Source: Drechslerella dactyloides (lineage: Eukaryota; Ascomycota; Orbiliomycetes; Orbiliales; Orbiliaceae). From it: 64,000 nt of DNA. Position numbers and translations under genes: made by a program. The first letter of the stretch is position 1. Every line of letters begins with the position of its first letter. The DNA is taken from the NCBI GenBank assembly GCA_020064725.1, contig JAGTWJ010000001.1:310001-374000 (forward strand), in the 5' to 3' direction. Below the pieces are notes generated by a model. That model saw only the letters and a program-made list of their open reading frames with translations, did not search any database and was not told the DNA's origin. Below, in pieces: positions 1 to 12,355 of the stretch.

Positions 1-21
1 ACGTAATTTATTTAAACCGCA

Positions 22-2457
22 CTATGCAGCGCTAAACCGCATCCTCTTCATCCGCGAGTCCGCGTAATCATCATGAATCCCCGCGTCGATTGGCCGCCGC
101 ATCGCACCTCGCGGCGACGCTGCAACTACACCCTGCGCGGGACCGGGTCCCAACCCGCCTAGATTACCGGCATATATCCCCGCCGACGCGCTCAACATGT
201 CGCTTTCAACACTGGCGTTGCCGCCGCTATTCTCGCTGCTGGCACGCCGTCCCGCGCTGCCGCCGACGCTGCTACCAGGGCCGCCGTTCGGGTATCCACC
301 GCTGCTGCTACTGCCCTCCGTCGAGGCGAACGTGTAGTCCGGACCGGCTTCGCCGCTGTTACTATGGCTGTGACTATGGCTGTGGCTGTGGCTGTGACTA
401 TGGCTATGGTGGTGGTGGTGGTGCGAGTGGTGCGGGTGGTGCGAGCTTGTCGATGATGGGCGTGGCGCAGACGACGGGACGACCTCGACGGAGCTGTCGG
501 GGGTGTCCTGCGCGCCGCCGGTGGTGGTGTCGTCCTCGTCGTCGGCGTGGGAGGCCGTCGCGGTGTCGTACTCAATCTTGAGGATCGGTGAGTTTGAAGG
601 TTTTGACGACTCCGCCTTGGGTGTGAAGGCGGACGGCGGCGCGGGGAGCGCGGGGAGCGCCGTCGGCGTGGTTGCATCCGGTGGGTCTTCTTGCAGCGGG
701 GACAGGTACTTCTGGAGCATCTGGAGGAGCCCGTCGCGCGTGAACGGCTTCGGGAGGACGTCAATCATGCCTATGATTTGTTAGTTGCTGAGAATATCAA
801 ATGGACAGGTGGCCAGACTCACCAGCGTTGAAGTAGATGTTGATGTCCGTGGCACGAATGTTGGACGTCATGGCGATGACAGGCGGGTCGGACCGGCTGG
901 GCCGCTCGGTGCGGATGACCTGCGTCGTGCTCACGCCGTCGAGGTTGGGCATCACGATGTCCATCAGGATTAGATCGTATCCGTGCTCCCCAGCGTCGTG
1001 AATCTTGCGCACCGCCTCAAAGCCGTCGCACTATAAAACATCAGCACCGAAACAGATTGCTTTCGACTTGATCTATATGATAACTCACCGCAAAATAGCC
1101 CATGCAGCCCGTCGCCTCGAGGAACTTGAGCCCGATCTTGCGACACGTCGGATCGTCCTCGACAAGCAGCACCTTGGGGGTCTGCCGCCACCGCGGCGCG
1201 ACGAACCCCGTGCTCTTCTTCCGCAGCCCCTGTGGCCGCCGCGTCTCCTGCCGGAAGGTCGTCGACACCTGCGGATCCGTCGCGTCCAGCACGATGCCGG
1301 ACTGCGACGCCGTATTGCCGAACCCGCTGAGCGTGAACGCGTCCACCGCCAGCCCGCCGTTCCCGTTCATCTCGCCGTAGTGACTCGGCGGGCCGTGCGG
1401 GGGCCCCGCGACGGTCACCTGTTGGTTATGCAGGAAGCGTTCCGCCTGCTGGATCGGTGTCGCGGCGACGTGCAGCGGCGTAGATCCCGGTGGCCCAGGC
1501 GGTGGTGGGACCGAGTGCTCCAGCAGCTGCGGGGGCATATGCGTCAGTTGGTTCTCATGGCGCGAGATGAACGGCCCATCCGGCGGGGGCGGGCCACCGC
1601 CCGTCGGCGCATCGTGCGGCACGACCTGGCCGGTGCGCACGAAGCGGGTGAGCAGTTCTTCGGAACGGTTCACGCGGACGGTCAGCGTAAAGATCTCGTG
1701 CACGGCGTTATGGTACTGCTGTACCATCGCGTCAACGCGGCGGACAACATCTGCGAGGCTGTTCTGCAGCTGAATGACGAGGGCCTGGTCGGCAGTGCTC
1801 TGCGGCTCCTCGGACTCTTTCTTCTGCCGCTGCGACGGGGCCTTGCGTTTGATACCCTCGAGGTTGTTGTCGTTGCCGAGACGGAACTGCGGGTGGTGGA
1901 ATTCCCAAGCTTGGTCCTACGTTGAATAATGATATCGTCAGCACGTCGCTCGCATGGGAGAGGGAGGTGGGTGGTGGAGACCGGACATACCCCATTGGGT
2001 CCCGGCGGGGCGGAGTCGTCGGTCGCGCGGACCTTGTGAAAGTCGTACTTGTTGAGCTGGCGCACAAAGCTGGCAAAGTTGCTATGCTTGAAGTGCTGCG
2101 GCAGGATGTTTTTCGTAAAGTCGTTGTTCTGCAGGTGGTTTATATTAGCGCTGGACGCAATATGCATGTGGACCGTGAATGTTATCTCTCACATCAAACA
2201 CGATAAAGCTGTTGCCGGTTTCCGACCACCTGACGACATCCGAGTGCGTTTTGTCCGATAACATGCTACATGCAAGCAAACAGATACATGGAACGAATCA
2301 GCAATTAACCCACGCATGCAACTTCCGGCAATCATGCGAAATACAGAGATAATTAATCGTACCGGTACAGCTTCTTGACAAAGTCGGCGCCATTGCCGGA
2401 GCTCAGGGTGGCGCCACCGCCTTTCCCGCCGGAGCTACTCTCGCCGGCGCCGTCCAT
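22..2457 (-). CDS. SKN7: SKN7-type response regulator transcription factor (HSF domain plus receiver)
   Basis: Nuclear two-component response regulator for oxidative and osmotic stress, fed by a histidine kinase-phosphotransfer relay. Exons run 2457-2363, 2265-2193, 2128-1991, 1916-1089, 1030-823 and 770-22 and give 696 aa. Residues about 25-95 form an HSF-type DNA-binding domain (FVKKLYRML, VRWSETGNSF, HFKHSNFASFVRQLNKYDFHK). A predicted coiled coil follows (QNSLADVVRRVDAMVQQYHN). The receiver begins at KVLLVEDD, with phospho-acceptor Asp near residue 402 (LILMDIVMPN) and the conserved Lys near 455 (LPKPF). This domain order is diagnostic of Skn7/Prr1/SrrA. The C-terminal tail is low-complexity and carries a His/Ser run. 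The start at 2457 (MDGAGESS) is the nearest ATG to the HSF domain; an in-frame ATG at 2559 would add 34 residues. Family is certain, start less so. Confidence 0.95.
363..440 (-). repeat. His/Ser-encoding triplet repeat within SKN7
   Basis: A degenerate triplet tract in the last SKN7 exon codes for runs of His followed by alternating Ser-His (about residues 558-585). It lies in the tail behind the receiver domain. Both CAC/CAT and AGC/AGT codons are used, so it is not a pure recent microsatellite. Confidence 0.85.
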
Positions 2458-2877
2458 GGTGGTTCCGTCGAGTGGAGGAGATGGGTAGGGGCGAGTGTCC
2501 GATCGAATCTCGACGCCGTTAAGCCACGTTTTCCTCGTGATCCGGATTTTCGAGTTCAATCGCTCGTTTTACCACGCGAGCGAGCGGGAGCGGCCGTGAG
2601 AACGAGGTCGGTGGATGTGGATGTGCGTCTAGGGCTGTATCAGCGGAAGGATGGGTGTAGACGCCCGTGCGATGGCTGGTTGACTGGCAGGGTGGGTAGA
2701 TGGATGGAGGGATGGTGACAGCGGGATACCCGGTACGGCAGGTGGTAGATGGCGTCCGGAGAGATGGAAGGGGTGCGTGGATCCGGCGTCCGCTTGTGCC
2801 GACCGATCAATCGAGCCGGCTCGACAGCCCCGTAGCGTAGGTTGATGACGTCTCGTTTGTTCGACCGCAATTCCCTT

Positions 2878-2899
2878 GGATGGATGGATGGATGGATGG
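2878..2899. repeat. (GGAT)n microsatellite
   Basis: Tandem GGAT units in the SKN7 upstream region. Confidence 0.9.
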
Positions 2900-3579
2900 C
2901 CGGGTGGTATCAATCCAGGATTATCGATGCACGTACGGACGCTGCGATGGGTCTGTCGCGAACTATGCCGCCAACATGGGCGAAATGGTGGTATTGGGAC
3001 GGTCGACGAGATCACGACACCACCGTTCGACGTCCGACGCAGCGAGCGAGCGAAAGCGGCGAAGGTTGCGAGATGGGTTTATGTATTTGGTGGCGAGAGA
3101 TGCGACAATCGTTAACTCTAACGGCGGCGCGCGCGAGCGAGAGCAGGGCGATGTGCAATTGACTTTTGCTGATTTTCGACGCCCGTGAACGGCCGCCCGC
3201 GAATTAAAATAGCAACTGGGGCCGAAGCGGTAAAAAATAAAAAAAATATGGCAATGATGTGAACGAGGAGAATATTAGGATAAATGACAGGACGGCGGAG
3301 TTAAGAGAAAGCTTCACCACTCGCTAACCGGCGCAGGCAGCAGGGCCAGCAGCTGGGGGGGACAGCAGCTGGGGCAGGGCAGGGCAGCCTCGACGGCTAA
3401 TTGGCCTGCGGCAATCGGATCGCGATCGTGGAGGGAAAAGATGGTGCTGCTCCACCGCGTCGCGTGTGTATACACTGACGTATAGTATGGAGGATATAGT
3501 ATAAGGTCAAAAGTACAGCCGGTGTATTAATAGAGCACACTAAGCAGGACGCCGACAAGGCGCCGCAGCAGCAGACGGA

Positions 3580-3599
3580 CAGACAGACAGACAGACAGC
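3580..3599. repeat. (ACAG)n microsatellite
   Basis: About five tandem ACAG units in the SKN7 upstream region. Related CAGA units recur near 3714-3725. Confidence 0.9.
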
Positions 3600-5176
3600 A
3601 CTTCGAAAGCCGTGAAATGACGAAATGCAGCTGGAGCGGACGCGGATGCAGTGATCCCGGGCCAGACAAACAGCCAGCCAGACAAACCGAATTGCTGGAC
3701 GGACGGACAGAAGCAGACAGACAGACGAGGCCGGGTACCGCTACCGTGGGACGGCGGCGAGAGGCGACGACGGGGGGAACCCTTTCGGCCAGCGGTGCTA
3801 GTACGTGCACCAAGCTGACGGCGGGAAGTATATTGATGATGACGGTGCTGCAGGTGGAGCGAGTGCCGGTCACTGGATCTCGCGATGGCTGGAGGTGGAG
3901 GAGGAGAAGGTGCGAGATGCAAGAGGAGGAGGAGGAGGAGCAGGAGGAGGAGGCTCTCTGGATTCGGCTTCTAGAATGGGACGGGTGTCTGCGCCCGCCA
4001 GCGCGGAACGAGAGCGGGTAAATAAAAAGAAACGGGGGGCACGGCAGCCAGTCAGCGGACGTGGAACTCGAGAAAAAAGATGCGAGTGATATCGATCGAG
4101 ACACGATACCCGACCGAGGAATCGCTATCGGACGACGCACTGTGCGTGAGAGGTTCGTGATCTCGATCGAGGAGAAGTGCGAAACGCAGGAGTGGCAGAA
4201 GTGTGCCGTGCTGGGACGAGCTCGAGATCGCAGCCCGCAGCAGCACCGCAGCCGAATGCGAACTCGGATTCCACGCTCGAGTCCGAATTGGCGAGAAGGA
4301 CAGACGAACAAGAACGAACGAGAGGACGATATATCGATAGCAGAATGCAAGCAGTTACGTGAGAAGGAGGAGGAGGAGGAGGAGGAGCAGAGGAAGTCGA
4401 AGGAGGCGGCGGGCGAGGCCGGTCTAGAAGCGGGCCTATTTAATATATAACACGCCGGCCAGACCAACTGCTCACCAACTGCTGCTCCACCACCATCAGT
4501 CAATCACCCTCGAGTCTTCTGTCAACCGTTTGTACTGGGTACAACTGACATCAAACCGGAGAGCAGGACGAGCGAGAGGGAACAGCCGACCGGGGAGGAG
4601 AACAGAGCATGATGCTATTTCGACTCTTCTGGCAAGGGGCCGGCCAGCCTGCCGTGCATCCACCCAGCCCAAGCCAGCCAGTCGGGTGGGGACGCCCACC
4701 TCCAAGTCCGCCCAAATCTCCTCTAGGTCTCCATCCCCCCCTCGTCTTCTCGATCCGACTAACATGTTCTGCAAAGCTTCCCGACAGATCGCCCCCGTCT
4801 TGCACCCTATAGTCGCAATTACGTGCTCCCTCGAACGTGCAAATTAAGTGCTCCAAGCAAAGCAGCCCCGCCCCGGCGCGTCCTGCTTCACCGCTCGCGA
4901 GACAGCGGGCGAACACAAGCGGTATACGGATGCGCTCGACGACGAGCTAGCATCTCCTAGTTTCGTGCAACGGCACCGGAACCGCACAAAGCCAGGCACT
5001 CTCTGCTCGCAAACGTCGACTCCATAACACCCCATTCCATCACGCTGCATCAGCTACCAAGTAACTAACGCTCTTTCCATCCATCCAAGTCTGCGTATTA
5101 TTCACAGATATCACTTAATATTGCAGGTACAGGTACCGAAACCTGCCTCTGCAACTGACTAACCACTGTGGTCTGT

Positions 5177-5199
5177 GTGCGTGCGTGCGTGCGTGCGTG
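5177..5199. repeat. (TGCG)n microsatellite
   Basis: Tandem TGCG units in the SKN7 upstream region. Confidence 0.9.
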
Positions 5200-5807
5200 T
5201 GGACTTGGATATGGATTTGGGATTTCCGCCTCAGGTGAGCGTGGTGCAGGGCAGGGCGCCCGATTTTCCAAGAAATTTCTTCGAACGGACTGACGAGCGA
5301 GAAAAAGAAACGACGATGGAAAGGGCGGGATCCGTCAGCCCCCCACAGCTGGGAAACCTCCATTCTCGGTTTCAACCCGTCGCGGCGGGCTAGCCTGCTG
5401 CTGTCGTTCTCGGTCTAGCAGGCCAGGTCACATTTTCCCCCGCACGAGAGCGATCCCCATCCATTCATCCTCCATTCGTGCATGCATACATGAATCGAGT
5501 CGTCCGAAAAGGAGGCCGCTGCTGTACACCACGCGCATGCAACTCTCGGACTTGTCCTCCTTCGTGCACCCTTCGTCCTTCTTTCACCCGAGAAAGAAAA
5601 GCTCGAAGGCCGTGGAAGGAATGCAGTAGCAAGAAGCAGAAGCAGACCAAACCTGTCCGCATAATGCATGCACACGCCCCCCCCGCTGCTGCCCTGCAGC
5701 CAATGACCGCCCGCCGCCGCCGGCTCCCACAGCCAGCCAGCGCCATCCACCAGCCAGCCCGTCCGTCCAGATCCTGTCCGTCTGTCCTGTCTGCCTGTCC
5801 GCAATAC

Positions 5808-5822
5808 ATACATACATACATA
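5808..5822. repeat. (CATA)n microsatellite
   Basis: Short run of tandem CATA units in the SKN7 upstream region. Confidence 0.85.
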
Positions 5823-6110
5823 CGGATGTATGAAGGGACGCAGCTCTGCTCGCTCGCTCGCGCACCCCGGATATAGGTATAACAGAGACGGGAGACGCTG
5901 CTGCCTGCATGCACGGTAGCTCAACCTGGCGAAATCTGGGCTGAAAAGGGTCGCGAAATCACAACCTGCATGCGCACCGCTGCTGCTAATTTGGAAGAAG
6001 GCTATGTTACATACTTCCTTACATACAGACAACCGGCCGGTGCGCCATGTCGCACAGATCGGAGACACGGACGGACGGCGATACGAAGACGTATCGTGCT
6101 ATCATAGTTA

Positions 6111-6136
6111 TCATATCATATCATATCATATCATAT
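6111..6136. repeat. (TCATA)n pentanucleotide repeat
   Basis: Five tandem TCATA units, preceded by a related ATCATAGT stretch, in the SKN7 upstream region. Confidence 0.9.
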
Positions 6137-7864
6137 CGATAAATGAAAAACCCCGTCACATCCGTATAGAAGTATACTCCGAGATTGGAAACCCAGTATA
6201 TACGCATCCACCAAAGAAAGAAAGGGAGCATCCTCCGAGCGGTATACCATCCCGCTACTAACAAATTAATTGATCCAAAAAAATCGAATAAGGCTCCTTA
6301 AAGTTCCCGCTCGTACGATATCAGCAAGTTACCAGCCTGAGCCGTACTTGTACGGTACCGCTATGATGCATCCCTGTCGTGTCACGCGTACGATCCGTAG
6401 CAGACCAGCACCTCATTACCAAATCGAAGCCAGGTAGGCGCTCTAGAAAAAATAGAACATCCGTAGAACTTTGAATCGAGCGAGGGCCTAGGGGCGTAGC
6501 CACATGCATGCATCTTAGTATGTACCAAGTACGCACCCGGACAGGCCGAGCTACCGTAGTTAATTCCGAACACGAGATATCCAGACACAGACAGTGGACG
6601 GACAGAATGACAGATAGTGACAATGACATGAGTCCGACGGTCCGGGCTTCGAACCCAAACGAACCCAAACGTCGCTCGCTCGCTTATCGAAATACTAAAT
6701 TTCCACCGAACGGACCGTGCAAAGTATGTTACGAGTATCGTAACGCGAACGCAATCAATCCACTCGTGAACTTTCCAGCTCCGCGCTCCGCCCGCGCGCT
6801 GTTGATCTGTCTGTCTGTCTCCGGACCCGCTTGAGGAACCAACCCTGGCTTTCGCTGTGCGACTGCCACACAAGAGTACAGGATACCATCGGGGACTGCA
6901 CTGACGTCTTCACAATGCGATATCGATGGTAACTTATTTACATGGTCCGAGCCGCCGTGTCACAAGTCTCAGAGACCCGAGACCGAGACGTCCGCCATGG
7001 AACCATCCCTGCGTCCGGACGTCCAAAATGGCAGAATCGAAGAACTCCTCGCCAGCTACTCCGTACGTTAATCAGCTATCGAGAGGAGAGATGATACCAA
7101 TTCGCGGGCAACCTCACGCGTGGAATGCTGGATCGAGCGATCGCCCGCATGCTCGACGTGGCCCGGCTGCAGCCTTTCGCGCTCCTGCGCCGCCCGCGGC
7201 CACAAATGCGCCCTTCCAAGCTAGCCCGCTTTCTTTCTTTCAAACATCCATCCATCCACACCACCGCGAACGAGAAATTTAAATAGAACGGTACGAGGTC
7301 CATCGATGACGTCGCTCGGCAGCCCTGCCGTGCCCCGTCGACCCTCGCTTGGAGGTACCGATACCTCCACTAGTCTCGCACTAACAAGTACCAGATACAT
7401 ACTAATATTACACTAGTAGTCTCGGGATACACTCTACTGATAACTAGCGCGCACAGAGATACACGGTGTGCTTTTGTCCAACTGTTCGGAGTGCAACGTT
7501 TCGAACTACTAGTACGTAGCGATCGGAGGAGGACCCTGAAGGGGCCCCAGGGCCGTGATACTACCATATACTACTGCAAGGAACCAACATGCACACGTGT
7601 AGCCATACTATCGCTCTACTATGTATGTTCACGGAGCGCTACGTTAATCTTTTCTCTTCTTTCTTTATTTAGAGCAAAAGTTGATTTTGTCGTAGAATCT
7701 TGTCTCGCAAGTCAGACGCCTTCCTTTGGCTGCGAAGGTAGAATCGCCAACATGCAACAGCAACCACACAATACCTAGTTACAGACCGACAGGAAAGCCT
7801 GTCCTTACTACCACCCACCCACAGAGTACATACTGCTGTAAGTGAGTAGGTGAGTGAGTATGGT

Positions 7865-10710
7865 CTAGAACAGGCTCATGATGTCCTCGTTCTTCATCTG
7901 CGGCTTCTGCCCCGCCGGCTGCCCCTGCGCCGGCTGCCCAGGCTCCAAACTCAACCCCTCAAGCCCGCCCAGCACATCCAACCCACCCCCGCTCGCGCCC
8001 GAACTCTGCACGTTGCCATCCCCGCCAAACACGCCCAGCAGATCGTCCAGATTGTTCGCCGCGGCTGCGGGCGCCGCGTTGCCGCTCAGTCCCGAAATCG
8101 GACTCGCCACGCGGCTCGTCCCCGCGCTGTCCATGCCGAAGGGGTCGCTGCTCGGCGTCGACGCGCTGGCCGGCGCGCCGCCGTCAAAGTCGATGTCGAG
8201 CAGGTTCTCCACGTTCGTAACCTTGCCGCCGGTCACCGCTGCCGCCGCCTGTATCGGGTTCTCGCGCGCATTCTGCTGCGCCTCCCTACAGTAATACAAT
8301 CGTTAGCACCGCGTTGAATATATGTAGTAGTAGAATATACGCACTCGAGAGCCCGCTTCTGGAGGGCGTCCGCGCCCGTCCGCCCGTGTCCGAGGAACGT
8401 CTCCGGCGGCTTATGGTACACCGACGCCAGCGTGGAGATCTCCGACAGCAGCTGCTCCAGCAAGCCCACCGGCAGCGACTTGATCGTCGACGTAATCGGC
8501 GGCTTGTCCGCCAGTATAATCGTCTACAAATACCATTAGCACCTCACCATATAAACCATACTTCCGTTTGGAATAGAGGGGGATACCTTCGCCAGTGCGG
8601 GGTCGTTCGACAGCAGCCGCCAGTAGATGAACGCCCGGTCCCGCAAGTCCGGATTGTCGCTCCTCGTCGTCACGTTCTGCAGCACCTTCTGCACCAGCGC
8701 CTGCGTCTGCGGCTTCTTCAGGAACAACTTAACCGTCGCCGTCAACAGCTGCAGCTGCACCTGCGTCTCCTCCTCATCGATCCCCTCCACAAACGTCGAC
8801 AGGATCTCGTCCGCGTTATTGATCTTCTCCGCGTACTCCCCCACGATCCAGATCAGTGCCGCCCGCGCCTCGGGCTCGTCCAGCTCGTCGAGCGATTGGC
8901 ACAGCTGCGGTATTATCCCCTCGTATCCGGGGTACTTGCGTAAAATGTCCTTGATGACGACAATCGCCTCCTGCACGACGTAGTTCACCTTCGTGTTGAT
9001 CAGGTCCATCAGCACGTTGACGCACTTGTCCTTCGCCGCCTCGATCTTGATCGCGCACTGGCCGATCGCCTTGACCGCCCGCCGCACAAAGTCCATGTCG
9101 ACCTCCAGCGCGTACTCCTTCAGCTCCATCAGCAGCTGGTCCACGTTCGCCTCGTTCGCGATCCGGATCATGATCTCCAGCTTCTCCAGCTTGACGTACG
9201 GCGGGTCGTTGTACTTGCAGAAGAAGACCCGCATCTCCTTCGATAGAATGTCCGGCTGCTTCTGCAGCAGCAGGTTGATGTTGCGCAGCGCCACGTACTG
9301 CACTTCCGGCGCCGACGACAGCAGCGTCACTACAAAATATCCACTCAGCACGCTGTTCCGTAAACAATCGCATTGTTAGATGGTGGGGTGCTCACCCAGC
9401 GGCGGCGCCATCTTGCGCATGTACGTCTTGACGAGATCGTGGTTCAGGCCCTTCATGTGCGCAAACACAACCTTGATCGCAGATATCACCACGCTCGGAT
9501 TCACGTGCTGGAACTGCGGCACGACGCGCTCGCAAATGTGCTCCATCTCCTTAAGATCGGACGTGCGGTACTCCGCCAGCTGCGTCAGAATCGTGATCCG
9601 GCCCCACCTATCACATCATATCACGAACAATCAGCACCCTGCCGTTACAACATCTCGAGGGACTATACTTACTCCGTGCACTCGTTTAGCGCGAGCAGCA
9701 GCTTCTTCAACACCGCCGGCGTGACGACCAGCGCTTCCGTCTCCGGCGCGGAATGCTGTATCTCCGCTAGTGCCGTCACGGAATTCGCCACAACCTGCCA
9801 CACATCAGCACCGTCCCCCCAGAGAATGTATTATATAAACCCACCATCGGATTCGAGTCGCCTATCATCTCCTGCAGCTGCTCCAGGAAGCCGTTCTCCA
9901 GACACAGCTGCGGATTCAGATCGAACAGCTTGGCCACGCATATCGCCGCCGTTTTGCGCACATACGGGCTCTCGTCCTGTCCTCACCGTTAGCCCTGTCC
10001 GCCTTATCACACGAGTAGCAAACTCACTTTCAGCGTCTTCCGCAGCGGCTCTTCCATGTAATCCACCATCTTGTCAACGCGAATGCAGCCCATAGTCCGT
10101 ATCGCCAGCGCGCGCACCAGCGGATTCGGGTCCTCCGAGTCCTAACACATACTATATCAGCTCCAACCCATACATCACACCGATATGATAGTTATGATAG
10201 AAGTAGTGTATCGCACCTGCACGAAAGTGTTCACGGCGAGAATGCACAGGTCGGGGTGGCTCTTCGCGTAGTTCATAAGGTACAGATACACCAGCTTCTT
10301 CTGGTCGAGGTCTGGCGTCGCGATGTTCTTGAGCACGTCTGGGAACAGCGCGGAGACATCCTTGCCGAGCGTCATCGCCATGATTGTGCGTTGGATCGCA
10401 TCCTTTCTGTGCGTTTACGCTGTATTAGCGGCTGGTGGATGATACGTGTACGCGGATGGTGGGGTGGGTACCTTTCGTGAGCGTATTGGGAGACCTGAGC
10501 GTCGTGATACCATCCTTGTTAGCATTTGAAAGATAATATAGCTACGATATGATACGCCGAGGGTTATGTGATATAACGCGATGTAAAAATGGGATGGAAT
10601 GGTGGGAGTGAAGAATGGAAGAAGGATCCTACCAGCCCGCTCCGCAGCTCGAACGTCTCCCCCTTGCGCGGCACCTGGAATACATTGCGAATCCGATTGA
10701 CCGCCATCAT
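7865..10710 (-). CDS. APL2: AP-1 clathrin adaptor complex, beta subunit (beta-adaptin)
   Basis: Large subunit of the AP-1 adaptor that links clathrin to cargo at the trans-Golgi and endosomes. Ten exons (10710-10633, 10494-10472, 10406-10217, 10141-10028, 9976-9845, 9794-9673, 9607-9396, 9329-8587, 8523-8345, 8285-7865) give 737 aa. The N-terminal trunk is a run of adaptin HEAT-like helices with family-typical stretches (LVYLYLMNYAKSHPDL, NPLVRALAIRTMGCIR, DPPYVKLEKLEIM). The Gly/Ala-rich hinge carries a clathrin-box-like LLDID (NLLDIDF), and the protein ends MKNEDIMSLF. There is no C-terminal ear domain, as in other fungal AP-1 beta chains and unlike the longer animal form. Exon 2 is only 23 nt. 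Two adjacent ATGs (10710, 10707) are possible starts. AP-2 beta is the alternative; the length and ear-less tail favour AP-1. Confidence 0.92.
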
Positions 10711-12355
10711 TGGACAGCGCAGCCCGGTGTAGCGGTGCTCGCAGGGCGAGATGCGAGATGAGTCCTAAGCCCGCTGCACGGTGGGTGAGACGAGACTCAG
10801 GCTCAGGCTAGCTGTCGTTATCGTGCGTGAATAGCCCTACGTAGAGCTTTTGCGGGCGGAACGGCGTCCGCAGAAGCGGTTGGTGGGTGTACGCCGCGTG
10901 CACTCGGTCGTGAAGGTTGGATATGCCTGGTCTGTGCTGTCGATCTGGCGTGATTGCGGACGGTGAATCGATGTGGGTGGATGTAGTAAGTCTGGGTGGG
11001 CGGTCGAGCTGGTGGCGCGAGCTGGAGCTGCGGGCTGGCTGCTGTGGCAGGAGCAGCGTTGCAAGTAGGATCGATAAGATTAGATCTAGATCCAGCAGCT
11101 TTGTCCAAAATGCAACAAACACCCTCCACTCATCCACGACTCGATTGCAGACCTCGACAACATTGCAACATACATTCCACTGCGTTAAAGTATTCTACCG
11201 TCACCGATAATTTACAGCTGCAGACTGCACCGACGAACCCGTAATGGTATCTCTATCAAACTGAAGAACTTGTAAATATCGTATGGCATGCTAAGCTGTA
11301 TCTATAGGCCTCCCTCCCGAACCTTCGCCGCCTGTTCGCCAACGCGCGCACGGAAACCGAGGAAAGCTCCTACTCTCGCTCTGCTGTATGCATAACCCCC
11401 CCTCATTCAAATATCGCGTGGCGGTCTACGATAGTATTTACACGCCCAAGCTAACTTGTCATCGCCAGTTCTGGAACCTAATCCTCTTCGTCTCGTCAAT
11501 CGCAGTCTTCAGCGTCGCCGCACAGCGCATGTCCGGCCGCATGATACCCGGTGGCATCCCCACCGCAAGCGGGTCGCGGTAATCTGTCGTGTATCCGTCA
11601 CCCGTCACCTGCTCGCCAGAATCGACGACGCACAAGCGCGGCGTTGCGGCTAGCTAATGTGAATACATTAGGCAATTGATGCTGTCCGCCCGGACGGCTA
11701 TGCTGCGTGTTTATATCTTCTATTCTGTAGATCGTTCGGTACTTGGAGCGTCGGTCGTTATTTAAAATAATATGTGTATGTCAGTAGATCCGGATACCTA
11801 GGATCCTAGGATTGTAAGATAAACCACAAGCATGTGCTTTGCGGATCTCCGCGGGTCGGGCAAGTCTGTCGGTTGCCTTCAAAAAAGGTTAAGGCTACTC
11901 GTGATTCTGGCAACTGGACGTCACGCATATACGGTATGTGATAAGCTGATAAGGAAAATGATATGTTCATTCATGTTCTGATATATGTAAATGTTCATCT
12001 TCCACTTCACTTCGTCCATAGCTACCCACCCTTCTATCCGGTGCGCTAAACCCGCCGAAAAATTAAAAATAAAAAACAAATGTGTCAACAACATGCTGGA
12101 AAGAAAACGCCCGAATGGCTCCAAACGCAACATTGACAGCAAATCAAAGCAAAGAAAAGATAAAAAGATACCCAGCGCCTGTATGTACAAGTACAAGCCA
12201 AGATGCTGCAAATCCGACCCATGGAAACAAGAGATTCAAGGTGGTACATTCTCGCAAGCTAGACCGAGCGATAGTGCTGCGGTGTAGAATTGAGACTGGT
12301 GGTGTTGATGGTGGTGGAGGAGAGAGGGAGATATGAAGGTAGCGTGAGCAAGAAT
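10711..12355. other. Intergenic region between AP-1 beta 5' end and BCS1-like 3' end
   Basis: Holds the promoter and leader of the AP-1 beta gene (-) and the 3' flank of the BCS1-like gene (-). I see no conserved open frame and no RNA gene. The stretch near 11750-12150 is AT-richer than its neighbours. Confidence 0.6.

Larger units (their letters stand above)
2458..7864. other. 5.4 kb gene-free region upstream of SKN7
   Basis: No gene is supported between the SKN7 start and the 3' end of the AP-1 beta gene. Open frames here (for example 3397-4503 on -) have biased composition (Ser, Arg, Cys runs) produced by purine-rich and microsatellite DNA on the other strand. The region holds GGAT, CAGA, TGCG, CATA and TCATA repeats and GAGGAG runs near 3895-3955 and 4364-4390. 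A TATTTAATATATAA element lies at 4437-4450. It probably contains the SKN7 promoter and leader, but no transcript boundary can be read. Confidence 0.6.

Noticed and set aside
1005..1925. 306-codon plus-strand frame opposite SKN7
   Set aside because: Antisense shadow of the large SKN7 exon; Arg/Leu-rich and without motifs.
3911..3955. GAGGAG-rich stretch as a coding Glu repeat
   Set aside because: No supported gene uses it; it is a purine-rich simple repeat in non-coding DNA.
3397..4503. 368-codon minus-strand open frame in the SKN7 upstream region
   Set aside because: Its composition (long Ser, Arg, Cys and Pro runs) is explained by purine-rich and CAGA-type repeats on the other strand; no domain and no start context.
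6645..6660. GGGCTTCGAACCC as a possible tRNA T-arm
   Set aside because: No matching A box, anticodon arm or acceptor stem could be found on either strand; the sequence is just a palindrome.
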